From the NCBI GenBank assembly GCA_030429735.1, contig JAUIET010000006.1, positions 1 through 64,000 on the forward strand: a stretch of DNA of 64,000 nucleotides, read 5' to 3'. The notes beneath the pieces are model-generated. The model saw only the letters and a program-made list of their open reading frames with translations. It had not been told where the DNA came from and made no database searches. Each line of letters opens with the position of its first letter. The first letter of the stretch is position 1. The position numbers and the translations under genes are program-made. Of the stretch, positions 37,168 through 46,396 are shown piece by piece. The DNA comes from Gammaproteobacteria bacterium. Lineage in GTDB: Bacteria; Pseudomonadota; Gammaproteobacteria; Pseudomonadales; JAUIET01.

Positions 37168-38271
37168 TCAATTACTCGTCTGCGGCCGAGTATTTTTCAG
37201 GAACGCAAGCGCTCGGTCCGGGAAGTCTGTAAACACACCGTCAACACCCAACTCAAACAAAAAAATCTCCAGCAAATGCTCGAAGTCTCGCGCGTAAGCG
37301 GGAACTCTGCCGGAATCCAGTCGAAAGGTGAAAGGGTGAACCTGTAATCCTGCCGCATGCGCGTCCCTCAACATGCTGGTAAATTCCATTTTCCCCAGTT
37401 TCGATTCGTCTGATACCAGCAGTGACTTCCAAGGCCCTATTCCATCCACGTAGTGAGCCAGGGCTTTCATGGCATCAGGCTGAAACAACCATGTACTGTC
37501 GTATGGCTGCCATTTCGCGTCAATCAAACGAAGCGTTTCACCCCAGTTCATCGGTGCAATCAGTTGAATCAGTTTCAGGTCTACGCCAAGTTCAGGGTAA
37601 AGCGCGTCATGAATACGGCGCACTTCTTCGGCGTCAAAACACTGTACGTAAGCCTTGTCTTTTTTACTGCTGTAACCGTATTCTTTCAGTGTTTTCAAAA
37701 CCGCTTTACTGATGTCTTTGCCCTCGTTCAAATGCAACCAGGGTGCTTTGATTTCAACGTAAATGCCAACATTTTTGCCAGTGGAGTGGTTCATGCCTTG
37801 AATCAGCTCTATTTCTTCACTTAGCGTAGGCACAGTAAAGCCCGATTTAAAAATGGGAAAGCGGTTTGGATAATCCGCAACCGGGCGGCTTCTGTCAGCG
37901 CCTTCAAAATGAAAGCCCTGGGTTGCAGATAATGATTTGATCTCACTGAGGGTAAAATCGATGGCTAACCATCGCTTGCTTCCATTTATTGAACGGGCAC
38001 GATCGGGAAACTTGTCCATAACATTGGTTACGCGATCAAGGTAGGGATCGTGCAGTACAACAAGGTGATCATCCTTCGTCATCACCACATCCTGCTCGAT
38101 GTAATCCGCGCCCATAACATGCGCTGCCGCTTTGGCGGCCAGGGTATGCTCGGGCAGGTAGCCACTGGCACCTCGATGGGCGATGATTATCTTGTCCTTC
38201 TCTTCCATAGCATTCGCCACTTCAATGCAACATAGATTGGCCAACAGCGATAACAACAAGCTTCTGATCAT
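37168..38271 (-). CDS. glpQ: Periplasmic glycerophosphodiester phosphodiesterase
   Basis: A 367-residue enzyme with a cleavable signal (LLLSLLANLCCIEVANA). The GDPD core motifs are IIAHRGASGYLPEHT (catalytic His and Glu), YIEQDVVMTKDDHLVVLHDPYLDRVT (second His) and the Glu of IYVEIKAPWL. It hydrolyses glycerophosphodiesters to sn-glycerol-3-phosphate and an alcohol in the periplasm. The length is normal for GlpQ. It overlaps a SnoaL-like remnant by 4 bp. No glpT is adjacent. Confidence 0.93.
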   Translation of the reverse strand: MIRSLLLSLLANLCCIEVANAMEEKDKIIIAHRGASGYLPEHTLAAKAAAHVMGADYIEQDVVMTKDDHLVVLHDPYLDRVTNVMDKFPDRARSINGSKRWLAIDFTLSEIKSLSATQGFHFEGADRSRPVADYPNRFPIFKSGFTVPTLSEEIELIQGMNHSTGKNVGIYVEIKAPWLHLNEGKDISKAVLKTLKEYGYSSKKDKAYVQCFDAEEVRRIHDALYPELGVDLKLIQLIAPMNWGETLRLIDAKWQPYDSTWLFQPDAMKALAHYVDGIGPWKSLLVSDESKLGKMEFTSMLRDAHAAGLQVHPFTFRLDSGRVPAYARDFEHLLEIFLFELGVDGVFTDFPDRALAFLKNTRPQTSN

Positions 38272-38555
38272 TGCACTACCGTTCCTCGCAGCTGTAATTC
38301 ATGCCGCTGAATTTTCCACCCACCGTCTATTCGACGCATTATTGTGTGATAGCTGACTCCTACTGTAAAACGTTCCGGCCTCCCCTGCTCTGCCTGCACC
38401 AAGCGATTCAAGGCTTGCACATCTGAACGCGTACTGGCGGTGTCACCGGTTAGCGCGGCCAGCATCGGCGAAAGCAGGTGCTGCGTGAACTGATATTTTG
38501 CGAGCTCACCCCAAAAAAAATGCTTATTTCTAATTATTAACCGCCGCATAATCAA
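38268..38555 (-). pseudogene. Truncated SnoaL/NTF2-like protein
   Basis: The frame carries the C-terminal half of a SnoaL-like domain: TQHLLSPMLAAL, GDTASTRSDVQALN, FTVGVSYHTIMRRIDGGWKI, RHELQLRG. The N-terminal half of the fold is missing, and the 5' end is replaced by the end of the M20 gene (26-bp overlap). It is joined to glpQ by a 4-bp overlap. It is probably a deletion remnant, but expression as a 95-residue protein is possible. Confidence 0.55.
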
Positions 38556-39828
38556 AGGCGAAACCTACCAGCGCACGAACGCCTGTCATCAGCGCGGCTT
38601 CATTCGGGCTGAAAAACGGCGAATGATTCGATGGCGAGTCTTCGGGAGCCACGCCCGGATCATTCGTACCGAGCATTAAAAACAGGCCGGGTATTTTCTC
38701 CTGGTAGCGAGAAAAATCTTCGGCGCCGGTAATCAGCCTTGATTCAAGCACGTTCTCTTCACCAGCCGCCCATTGCAGAGTAGGCATCATTTTGCGCAGA
38801 AGCGCAGGATCATTGCCGGTTACTGGCGTATAGCCGTGGGTTTCAATCGTTACTTTAGCGCCGGCGGCATCGGCTATACCTTGAACAGCTTTGTGCATCT
38901 TGTCGTGCAATACGTCACGCACTTCTGCATTGAAGGTTCGAATCGTACCCATCATTTCCACTTTGTCCGGAATGATATTGCCCCGCACACCACCGTGAAT
39001 GCTGCCTATCGTGATCACCGCAGGCCCTTTTGTGATATCGAGAAACCGTGACGGTATGCCCTGCAGCGCTGTCATAATCTGACTGCTTACATAGATTGGG
39101 TCGACGCCACCCCACGGTGAGGAGCCATGTGTTTGCACGCCTTCAACGCTAATAAACAGGCTTTCAGCGGCGGCCATTAATGCGCCAGACCGATAGTACA
39201 ATGCGCCCGTTTTTCCTGGCCATGCGTGTAATCCGATTATGGCTTCCGGCGCGTTTGGGCCCGATAACACCCCCTCATCAATCATCAGTTTCGCACCACC
39301 CTCCTCACCAACCGGCGGGCCTTCCTCGGCAGGCTGGAATATAAATTTCACCGTACCTGCAAGTTCTGCTCTATTATCTGCAAGCACCTGCGCGGCACCA
39401 AGTAACATCGCCATGTGGGTATCATGCCCACAGGCATGCATGACGTTGACCGGGTTGCCGTTAAACTCACCTTTTGCTTTGGATGCAAATGGCAGACCCG
39501 TCTTCTCTTCAACAGGCAAGCCGTCCATATCAGCCCGCAGTGCAATAACCGGGCCCGGTTTGCCGCCTACCAGGGTGCCAACAACACCAGTATGGGCCAC
39601 CTTGGTCTTAACCGAGTCAAAATCCAGGCTGTTCAGGATCTTGGCTATTTTCGCTGCGGTTTCAAACTCGCGGTTCGAAAGCTCCGGATTTTCATGCAAC
39701 TCTCTTCGCCATTGAATGACTTTCTGCTCTACGTTTGCCAGAGATTTGTCTAATGGCGCTTTGTGTCCGTCGGCGTATGACCAGGTGGAAACAAGCACTA
39801 ACATTAGGCTCCAGATGAGGCTCTTCAT
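38530..39828 (-). CDS. Exported M20 amidohydrolase (hippurate hydrolase-like)
   Basis: A 432-residue M20D metallopeptidase with a Sec signal (LIWSLMLVLVSTWSYADG). Metal and catalytic motifs are RRELHENPELS, LRADMDGLPVEE, HACGHDTHMAML and QPAEEGPP with GEEGGAK; the dimerisation-domain His is in GVQTHGSSPW. It cleaves an acyl or aminoacyl amide, probably in the periplasm. The start is the ATG at 39828 after GGAG. The frame extends upstream without good starts. It is divergent from the selenocysteine glutathione peroxidase. Confidence 0.92.
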   Translation of the reverse strand: MKSLIWSLMLVLVSTWSYADGHKAPLDKSLANVEQKVIQWRRELHENPELSNREFETAAKIAKILNSLDFDSVKTKVAHTGVVGTLVGGKPGPVIALRADMDGLPVEEKTGLPFASKAKGEFNGNPVNVMHACGHDTHMAMLLGAAQVLADNRAELAGTVKFIFQPAEEGPPVGEEGGAKLMIDEGVLSGPNAPEAIIGLHAWPGKTGALYYRSGALMAAAESLFISVEGVQTHGSSPWGGVDPIYVSSQIMTALQGIPSRFLDITKGPAVITIGSIHGGVRGNIIPDKVEMMGTIRTFNAEVRDVLHDKMHKAVQGIADAAGAKVTIETHGYTPVTGNDPALLRKMMPTLQWAAGEENVLESRLITGAEDFSRYQEKIPGLFLMLGTNDPGVAPEDSPSNHSPFFSPNEAALMTGVRALVGFAFDYAAVNN

Positions 39829-39902
39829 TGTGATCTTCTCCAGTGTTGTGTGCAGGGCGTGCACGCGTTGCCTAGACCACAGTGTGACAAACTTCTGGAC
39901 AT

Positions 39903-39923
39903 GTGAACACCGTGTTTTCACAT
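39903..39923. promoter_or_regulatory. Dyad between divergent M20 and GPx genes
   Basis: TGTGAA and TTCACA are separated by nine bases, a 21-bp dyad in the 145-bp region between two divergent genes, near a TATGCT that could be the -10 of the peroxidase promoter. The spacing does not fit CRP. It is a candidate operator only. Confidence 0.25.
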
Positions 39924-39973
39924 TCGAACGATGGTATGCTATGGGCACCTTTTAACGCTCAAAGGAGCTCGCT

Positions 39974-40444
39974 ATGACTCACTTTCACGACATTGAGATG
40001 CGCTCAATTACCGGGCAGTCCTTATCATTCAAAGAATACAAAGGTCAAATTTGCCTGGTGGTAAACGTCGCCAGTCAATGAGGCCTCACCCCTCAGTACG
40101 CAGGTCTGCGTACACTGCATGAAGAAAACGAAGGGTTAACCGTACTTGGTTTCCCCTGCAACCAGTTTGGCGCTCAAGAGCCCGGTACCGATGCCGAGAT
40201 ACTTGAATTTGCCCGATCAAACTATGATGTGAATTTTCCGATGTTCTCAAAAATTGAGGTCAACGGAGACGGCGCGTGCGAGCTCTATCAAATGCTGACG
40301 TCGACGAAACCTGATGAAGAAGGGAACTCTGACATTGCCTGGAACTTCACCAAGTTTCTTATTGATCGCAACGGTAATGTGTTAGATCGATTTTCGCCAA
40401 TGGTCACACCTGAAGAAATTGGAGAGAAGTTAAAAACCCTATGA
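39974..40444 (+). CDS. Selenocysteine glutathione peroxidase
   Basis: The frame from ATG 39974 (AAGGAG upstream) runs 156 residues with one internal TGA (40079-40081), codon 36, exactly at the peroxidatic residue: NVASQ-U-GLTPQY. The rest of the family is intact: the Gln of FPCNQFGAQEPG, the Trp of IAWNFTKFL and a normal C terminus. A hairpin with loop GGTC lies 21 nt after the TGA (see the SECIS entry). It should reduce hydrogen or lipid peroxides. It overlaps the M20 gene at 40441 by 4 bp. A standard gene caller would report only a C-terminal fragment from 40229 or a pseudogene. A Cys-to-stop mutation is the alternative, but the SECIS argues against it. Confidence 0.9.
40096..40113 (+). promoter_or_regulatory. 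Bacterial SECIS hairpin of the GPx gene
   Basis: A perfect 7-bp stem, GTACGCA and TGCGTAC, closes a four-base loop GGTC. The apical sequence GCAGGTCTGC is the same as in the E. coli fdhF SECIS. The loop starts 21 nt after the TGA, close to the 18 nt in fdhF. SelB binding is expected here. Confidence 0.85.
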
Positions 40445-41874
40445 AACGCTTTTTTATTATTGCTTTTGCATTAGCGGGAGCAACACATGTTGCTGCTGAT
40501 CCTTCACTCGATGCCGTTAGCGCTGGTGTTGAAAAGCAACGTGACGCTTATATCGACATGGCCCAGCAAATTTGGGATTGGGCTGAGGTTGGATACCAGG
40601 AAACGCGCAGCAGTGAATTGTTGCAATCGCAATTGAAAAACTCAGGGTTCAGCATTGAAACAGGTGTTGCCAATATCCCAACCTCGTTTGTGGCCAGTTA
40701 TGGCTCAGGCGAGCCTGTTATTGCAATATTGGCTGAGTACGATGCTCTCCCTGGTGTGTCACAGCAGGCCATTCCAGAACGAAAACCCGTGGAGGGCGGT
40801 GATGCCGGTCATGCCTGTGGGCACCATTTATTCGGTGTAGGCTCTGTAGCTGCTGCCATTGCCGCACGTGATTGGCTAGCGGATTCGGGCGCCAAAGGCA
40901 CGGTAAGGCTTTACGGCACCCCCGCTGAGGAAGGCGGGTCCGGTAAGGTGTATATGGTGCGCGAAGGCTTGTTTGATGATGTGGATGTCGTTATTCATTG
41001 GCATGCTGACGACGAGAACGGTGCACTTCCAGGCACCACGCTGGCCAACAGATCCGCCAAGTTTCGCTTTACCGGCGTTGCCTCACACGCAGCCGCAGCG
41101 CCTGAACGCGGTCGCTCGGGTCTGGACGGTATTGAAGCCATGAACCATATGGTGAATATGCTGCGCGAACATGTACCGACTACGACGCGCCTGCATTACG
41201 TGATTACCCAGGGTGGGCTTGCACCAAACGTTGTGCCAGAGTTTGCAGAATCGTTCTACTACGTGCGCGCACCCAGCCCTCAGGAACTGTTGCCTATTTG
41301 GGAACGCGTTGAAAATGCTGCTCGCGGCGCCGCACTAGGCACCGGCACCAAGGTTGAATGGGAAGTGATTCATGGCAATTACAATATTCTGCCAAACGTC
41401 ACACTGGCTCGAGTGATGGACGAAAGCCTGCGTTCAATCGGTGGTATCGAGTACAGCAAGAAAGAACAACGCTTTGCTGAGCAAATTGTGAAAACATTTA
41501 CCGGTAAGCCTAAACTTGAATTGGGCTCCGAGAAGGAAATCACTGAGTTTACCGAAGAGATTCATAAGGGCACAGGTTCTTCAGACGTTGGTGACGTCAG
41601 CTGGATGGCGCCAACCGTCGGTTTGAAAACCGCTACCTGGGTTCCCGGAACATCGGCTCACACCTGGCAGGCGGTAGCCGCCGGTGGCATGAGCATTGGC
41701 CATAAGGGCATGATGCTGGCTGCTAACAGCATGGCCTTAACCGCGGTTAAGCTGTTTCAGAGTCCGGACATAATCAAGCAGGCGAAGCAAGAATGGCTGG
41801 AACGCCGTGGTGATGACTTTGATTACCAACCCTTACTGGGTGACAGACCTCCACCTTTGGATTATCGCCGTTAG
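40441..41874 (+). CDS. Exported M20 amidohydrolase (AbgB-like)
   Basis: A 477-residue M20 enzyme with a signal peptide (FFIIAFALAGATHVAA). Motifs are WDWAEVGYQE, ILAEYDALPGVSQ, GHACGHHLFGVGS and GTPAEEGGSGK, plus the lid-domain His in GVASHAAAAPERGRSG. It resembles p-aminobenzoyl-glutamate hydrolase subunit B-type proteins; the substrate is an N-acyl amino acid or similar. It is coupled to the selenoprotein GPx by a 4-bp overlap. It is related in family but not closely to the M20 enzyme at 38530-39828. Confidence 0.9.
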   Translation: MKRFFIIAFALAGATHVAADPSLDAVSAGVEKQRDAYIDMAQQIWDWAEVGYQETRSSELLQSQLKNSGFSIETGVANIPTSFVASYGSGEPVIAILAEYDALPGVSQQAIPERKPVEGGDAGHACGHHLFGVGSVAAAIAARDWLADSGAKGTVRLYGTPAEEGGSGKVYMVREGLFDDVDVVIHWHADDENGALPGTTLANRSAKFRFTGVASHAAAAPERGRSGLDGIEAMNHMVNMLREHVPTTTRLHYVITQGGLAPNVVPEFAESFYYVRAPSPQELLPIWERVENAARGAALGTGTKVEWEVIHGNYNILPNVTLARVMDESLRSIGGIEYSKKEQRFAEQIVKTFTGKPKLELGSEKEITEFTEEIHKGTGSSDVGDVSWMAPTVGLKTATWVPGTSAHTWQAVAAGGMSIGHKGMMLAANSMALTAVKLFQSPDIIKQAKQEWLERRGDDFDYQPLLGDRPPPLDYRR

Positions 41875-41888
41875 AAACAGGTTTCTAA
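41871..41888. terminator. Convergent hairpin spanning two stop codons
   Basis: TTAGAAAC-AG-GTTTCTAA is an 8-bp perfect repeat that contains the stop codons of both convergent genes (M20 on plus, amidase on minus). It is AU-rich with a two-base gap, so it is a weak bidirectional terminator candidate. Confidence 0.4.
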
Positions 41889-43282
41889 TTGACGGGGTTG
41901 ATCGGCGTGCGGCTTTCATAGGCGGCTTCGATCGTTGCTGCAGCGTCAAGGCATAAATGATCGCTAAAACGCGCACCTGTCAGCATAACGCCAACCGGCA
42001 ATCCATCCACCACGCCTACTGGCACACAAGCCGACGGAAGACCCAGCGCATTGCCAGGCAACACACACCTGGCCTGCATTATTGTTTCCATCGCGCGACC
42101 CGGCTTCTCTATGTCCCAACCCACTTTATAAGGTAACTGCGCCCAGGTTGGCGTCAGCAAAACATCGTAGTCCGAATAGAAGTTAGCCCAGCTCCGGGCC
42201 ATGGACATTCGCCGCGTCAGCGTCGATGCGTAGTCTTCTGTTGACGGATTGCTGCGACCAGTACGAAAATCCTCGATAAAGGTCATCGCATCGGCAGACA
42301 TAAGCCCAGCAACCAAAGGCATGACCAGTGAGAAATCGTTGTCAAGAAGATCAAACCAAAGCTCGATCGCGCCACTGAAACCGGGCGGTTCTGTCTCGTT
42401 CACGATGCAACCAGCCGCTTCAAGTATCTTTGCAGCGTCACGAGTCAACGCAGCTATTCGAGGGTTGACACTGCCACCTGAAGGTTCTGCCATAACGGCA
42501 ATACGCAGCGGACCTTGCTGAGTATTTTGTACCGCGTTCACACTATTGGGATCTCGCGGGTGGTAACCATGCAGTACATTCAGCCCCAGACGTACATCCG
42601 CTACTGTGCGCGCCATTGGGCCATCCGTGAGCATTAGCTGATAACTGATCGGCTCATCTTCAAACGGTATTGTCACAGCGTGCGGTACCAGGCCTTGTGT
42701 TGGTTTGATCGACGCGATACCACAGCAGGTTGCGGGATTTCTTAGTGAACCTCCAATGTCATTGCCCAAACCAAGAGCTGACATGCCTGTTGCAAGCGCG
42801 ACAGCTTCTCCGCCTGAAGACCCACCGCTTGTATGCCCCGCATTCCATGGGTTTATGGTTGCTCCATGCAGCACGTTATCGGTATGTAAGCGCAAGCCCA
42901 TCTCAGGTAAATTGGTTCGCCCTACAGGCAAAGCACCGGCTGCCAACACCCGGTCAACAATCGGCGAGTTCGTCGCAGGTATCGCGTCCGCAAGCGCTTC
43001 CACTCCTTGGGTGGTTGCTGAACCGATTACATCTATATTTTCCTTGATTGTTACAGGAACACCAGCCAGAGGACCTAAAGCTTCTCCCGCTGCAACCGCG
43101 CGATCAACCTCGGCCGCCGCAGTGTACGCCATGTCTTCAAGAACTCTCACCACCGCATTCAGACCGGGATTAACGTCTGCAATTCTCTGCAGGTGCGCAC
43201 CAGCCACTTCTTTAGCGGAGAAGGCTTTATTCGCAACACCGCTCGCCAGTTCAACAGCACTCATTTTTATCAGATCGTTCAT
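41885..43282 (-). CDS. Amidase signature enzyme
   Basis: A 465-residue amidase with the Ser-cisSer-Lys triad: Lys in VTIKENIDVIG, cis-Ser in HTSGGSSGGEAVALATG, and the nucleophile Ser in GNDIGGSLRNPATCCG. It hydrolyses a carboxamide to acid plus ammonia or amine. It lies 4 bp downstream of the acyl-CoA ligase gene, so the acid could be taken on to a CoA thioester by the partner. No signal peptide. Substrate unknown. Confidence 0.92.
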   Translation of the reverse strand: MNDLIKMSAVELASGVANKAFSAKEVAGAHLQRIADVNPGLNAVVRVLEDMAYTAAAEVDRAVAAGEALGPLAGVPVTIKENIDVIGSATTQGVEALADAIPATNSPIVDRVLAAGALPVGRTNLPEMGLRLHTDNVLHGATINPWNAGHTSGGSSGGEAVALATGMSALGLGNDIGGSLRNPATCCGIASIKPTQGLVPHAVTIPFEDEPISYQLMLTDGPMARTVADVRLGLNVLHGYHPRDPNSVNAVQNTQQGPLRIAVMAEPSGGSVNPRIAALTRDAAKILEAAGCIVNETEPPGFSGAIELWFDLLDNDFSLVMPLVAGLMSADAMTFIEDFRTGRSNPSTEDYASTLTRRMSMARSWANFYSDYDVLLTPTWAQLPYKVGWDIEKPGRAMETIMQARCVLPGNALGLPSACVPVGVVDGLPVGVMLTGARFSDHLCLDAAATIEAAYESRTPINPVN

Positions 43283-43286
43283 GCGC

Positions 43287-44849
43287 TCAGCTCACCATTT
43301 CCCGAAGCTCTGTCTTTAATATTTTGCCAATATGGCTGCGAGGTAACTCTTCTATCAACCGTACTTCTGACAACCTCTGTGTTTTACCAAGCTCACTGTT
43401 GGCGCTTTCCATCACTGCCTGCACATCTAATTCAACGCCTTTCTCAGCAACCACAAACCCAAGCGGCGTTTCACCCCACTGACGCGACTCCACACCGATC
43501 ACAGCCGCATCAACAACACCAGCCTGTTTCAGTAATGCTTCCTCCAGGTCGCGCGGGTAAATATTAAAACCACCCGATATGATCATGTCTTTCGCACGAC
43601 CCATAATGGTTACGAAACCGTCTTCATCAACGCGGCCTATGTCACCCATGCGCTGCCATCGATCGCCATTTTCATCATACCAGGCGGCTTCTTCGGTTTT
43701 TTCTGGCTGGTTCTGGTAGCCAGACATCATCGTGCCAGAACGGCCCACCAGCTCGCCCATTTCACCGATAGGTAAGCGTTGCAGGTTTTCGTCAATGGTA
43801 ATCACCTCACTGCCACCGTGCGGAACGCCTACCGTATGCAACTTGTCAGGATGCGCATGTGCAATCAAAACACATACTACGCCACCCTCGGTCATACCAT
43901 ACGCTTCAACCAATCCGCCTGGCATGCGTTTCAGTACCTCTGCCTTTAGCTCGGCAGAAAAAGGGGCACTGGTACAGTTTTTGACGATCATACTACTCAG
44001 GTCATACTCATCAAAGTGCTCGTAATCCATCAGTCGCTGGTACTGCACCGGCACCAGCATGGTGTGCGTTACCTTATGCTTCTGGGCCAACGTTAGCCAA
44101 CCTTTGCAATCAAATTTACGCATTAACAGCGCTGTGCCGCCATACGCTACGGTCGCAAGAAAAGGCGCCAGTGTGGTGTTGGAATACAAAGGAGTAGATA
44201 AAAGCGTTACCTGCCCGGGTTTGCCATAGCCCGTTGGCTCTCCAACGCCCATCTGTCGCCACCGCATCAAGTGGCTGTGCACAATGCCTTTTGGCGTGCC
44301 CGTGGTTCCGCTGGAGTAAATGATATTGAAAGGATCTTCGGGCTTGGCTTCTGGCGCATTGGAGAGTGCACCCTCAGCCGCCATCCAATCGCCTATGTAC
44401 GGCGCACCGGCATCGGCCTTGTCCATCATCACATGCTGCAAATCAGGCAAGTCAACACCGCTGTCGGCAAGCTCGGCTCGCTTTGTTGTGTCGATAAATA
44501 GATGACTTGCACCACTATCAGACATCATCGCAGAAAGCTGCGCCGGCGTTGCCGATGTCGTTAATGGAGCGGCACATCCTCCGGCAAGAATAGCCCCAAG
44601 ATAGGCGCAGGCATACTGCACCGAATTTGCACCAAGCAAGGAAACCGCCTGCCCTGCTTGCAGCCCTTCGGTTCGCAGCTGAGCGGCAATTCTATTCGCG
44701 ATGGCTGCTGTTTCTGACCACGTCAGTTTTTCATCACCTTCTTGCAGCGCTATCCTGTCCGGCTGGTTCTCGGCGTGCGCATTGATCAGGCCTGCAAACT
44801 GGCCAAAAGATTCTTCCAGGTAGCGTGCGGGCTGTGTTATGGCGGTCAT
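43287..44849 (-). CDS. Acyl-CoA synthetase (class I adenylate-forming)
   Basis: A 520-residue ligase with P-loop IIYSSGTTGTPKG, A5 EAYGMTEGG, A7 MGDIGRVDEDG, A8 GRAKDMIISGGFNIYP and the A10 Lys in SHIGKILKTEL, all intact. It is co-transcribed with the amidase 4 bp downstream and divergent from the prolyl-tRNA editing gene. It is related to but not a close copy of the ligase at 11120-12673. Substrate unknown; an acid released by the amidase is a reasonable guess. Confidence 0.9.
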   Translation of the reverse strand: MTAITQPARYLEESFGQFAGLINAHAENQPDRIALQEGDEKLTWSETAAIANRIAAQLRTEGLQAGQAVSLLGANSVQYACAYLGAILAGGCAAPLTTSATPAQLSAMMSDSGASHLFIDTTKRAELADSGVDLPDLQHVMMDKADAGAPYIGDWMAAEGALSNAPEAKPEDPFNIIYSSGTTGTPKGIVHSHLMRWRQMGVGEPTGYGKPGQVTLLSTPLYSNTTLAPFLATVAYGGTALLMRKFDCKGWLTLAQKHKVTHTMLVPVQYQRLMDYEHFDEYDLSSMIVKNCTSAPFSAELKAEVLKRMPGGLVEAYGMTEGGVVCVLIAHAHPDKLHTVGVPHGGSEVITIDENLQRLPIGEMGELVGRSGTMMSGYQNQPEKTEEAAWYDENGDRWQRMGDIGRVDEDGFVTIMGRAKDMIISGGFNIYPRDLEEALLKQAGVVDAAVIGVESRQWGETPLGFVVAEKGVELDVQAVMESANSELGKTQRLSEVRLIEELPRSHIGKILKTELREMVS

Positions 44850-44959
44850 ATTTTATTTCTCTATCCCAAATCATTATCATACTGCCTGGTGCTTCTCCCG
44901 TCTTGTTTGCTGCCGGTTTTGCCCTGATATTCAGCAATTTATAAGGAGCATACTCACTC

Positions 44960-45445
44960 ATGAAGGCTATCGAATTTCTAGACACGCACGGCATACGCTA
45001 CCAGCGCTTTGACCACGAAGCCGTGTTCACCTGCGATGAAGCCAATGAAGTTATTCCTGAATTGGGCGGTGCCAGAACTAAAAACCTGTTCTTGCGCAAT
45101 AAGAAAGGAAAACGCTATTTCCTGCTGGTTATTTGTGAAGACAAAGCCATCGATTTTACCGAGTTGTCAAAGCAACTGGATTCCAGTCGTTTCTCATTTG
45201 GCACACCGGAACAGCTCAATGAATTTTTAGGTGTGGAGCCGGGATCAGTATCGCTTCTGTCGGTGTTGAATGATACCGAAAAGAAAGTGGAGTTGATTGT
45301 TGATGCTGATGTGTGGAATGCCTCTGCAGTGTTGTGCCATCCATTAGTAAATACGTCTACTCTGATCATGCCAATGGATCAGTTACAAGCATTTATGGCG
45401 CTGTTGGACAGAGACGTCAAGGTTATGGACATGCCGCTGAAGTGA
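44960..45445 (+). CDS. Prolyl-tRNA editing protein (YbaK/ProX family)
   Basis: A 161-residue single-domain trans-editing protein with FDHEAVFTCDEAN, ARTKNLFLRNKKGKRYFL (Lys-Asn core) and the late PLVNTSTLIM, which matches the substrate loop of Ala-tRNA(Pro) deacylases (PrdX/ProXp-ala). It hydrolyses mischarged tRNA(Pro). ATG at 44960 follows AAGGAG. It stands alone, upstream of the agmatine operon. Confidence 0.9.
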   Translation: MKAIEFLDTHGIRYQRFDHEAVFTCDEANEVIPELGGARTKNLFLRNKKGKRYFLLVICEDKAIDFTELSKQLDSSRFSFGTPEQLNEFLGVEPGSVSLLSVLNDTEKKVELIVDADVWNASAVLCHPLVNTSTLIMPMDQLQAFMALLDRDVKVMDMPLK

Positions 45446-45523
45446 CACGCACTGGCAAAAGTGACCAGAAATCGCTGGCTAAGCTATGATAGGCCTCATG
45501 ACACTATGCTCCTGGAGGAGAAT

Positions 45524-46396
45524 ATGAAGGTTACGGTGGCGGCAACGCAGATGGCCTGCAGTTGGAATCTGGAATCCAATGTGGATAAAGCCTGCGAGCT
45601 GATACACAAAGCGGCGGACGCCGGCGCTCAGATTATTTTGATTCAGGAACTGTTCGAGACACCTTATTTCTGCATTGATGAACAAGATAAACATTTTGAT
45701 CTCGCACACAGCATTGAAGAACAAGCAACCATCAAGCGAATGCAGGCGGTGGCGCGCGAGCGAGAGGTGGTGTTACCTGTGTCGTATTTCGAGCGCGCTG
45801 GCCAGGCCTTCTTTAATTCGATCGCGGTCGTAGATGCTGACGGCAGCATTGTCGGGCACTATCGAAAAAGCCACATTCCAGACAGTCCGGCCTACGAAGA
45901 GAAGTTTTATTTCAGCCCAGGTGATACCGGTTTCAAAGCCATTAAAACGCGCTATGCGACCATAGGCGTGGCGGTATGTTGGGACCAGTGGTTTCCAGAG
46001 GCTGCCCGTGCCATGGTTTTGCAGGGCGCGCAGATTCTTTTCTACCCAACCGCCATAGGTTCTGAAATTGCCACACCAGAACTGGACAGCAAAGACCATT
46101 GGCAAACCACCATGCGCGGCCACTCTGCAGCGAATATGGTGCCAGTGGTTGCCTCTAACCGAATTGGCACAGAAGAGAGCCGCGGCGTGGAAATGACCTT
46201 CTACGGGTCTTCATTTATCACTGATCATCTGGGCGCTTTCGTTGAATCAGCCGATAGAACCACCGAAACCGTGCTGACTGCCAGCTTCGACCTGGACTAC
46301 CAACGCGAGTATCGACGCTCCTGGGGTGTTTTCAGAGACCGCCGCCCTGACCTTTACGGCGCCCTGCTCACACTCGACGGCAAAGCCGGCGAATGA
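45524..46396 (+). CDS. aguB: N-carbamoylputrescine amidohydrolase
   Basis: A 290-residue nitrilase-fold enzyme with the Glu-Lys-Cys triad: Glu in LIQELFET, Lys in GHYRKSHIPD and Cys in VAVCWDQWFPEAAR. It cleaves N-carbamoylputrescine to putrescine, CO2 and ammonia. The start is the ATG at 45524 after GGAGGAG; the open frame begins upstream at 45461 without a site. It overlaps the MFS gene by 4 bp, and with aguA two genes on forms the agmatine-to-putrescine route. Confidence 0.94.
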   Translation: MKVTVAATQMACSWNLESNVDKACELIHKAADAGAQIILIQELFETPYFCIDEQDKHFDLAHSIEEQATIKRMQAVAREREVVLPVSYFERAGQAFFNSIAVVDADGSIVGHYRKSHIPDSPAYEEKFYFSPGDTGFKAIKTRYATIGVAVCWDQWFPEAARAMVLQGAQILFYPTAIGSEIATPELDSKDHWQTTMRGHSAANMVPVVASNRIGTEESRGVEMTFYGSSFITDHLGAFVESADRTTETVLTASFDLDYQREYRRSWGVFRDRRPDLYGALLTLDGKAGE

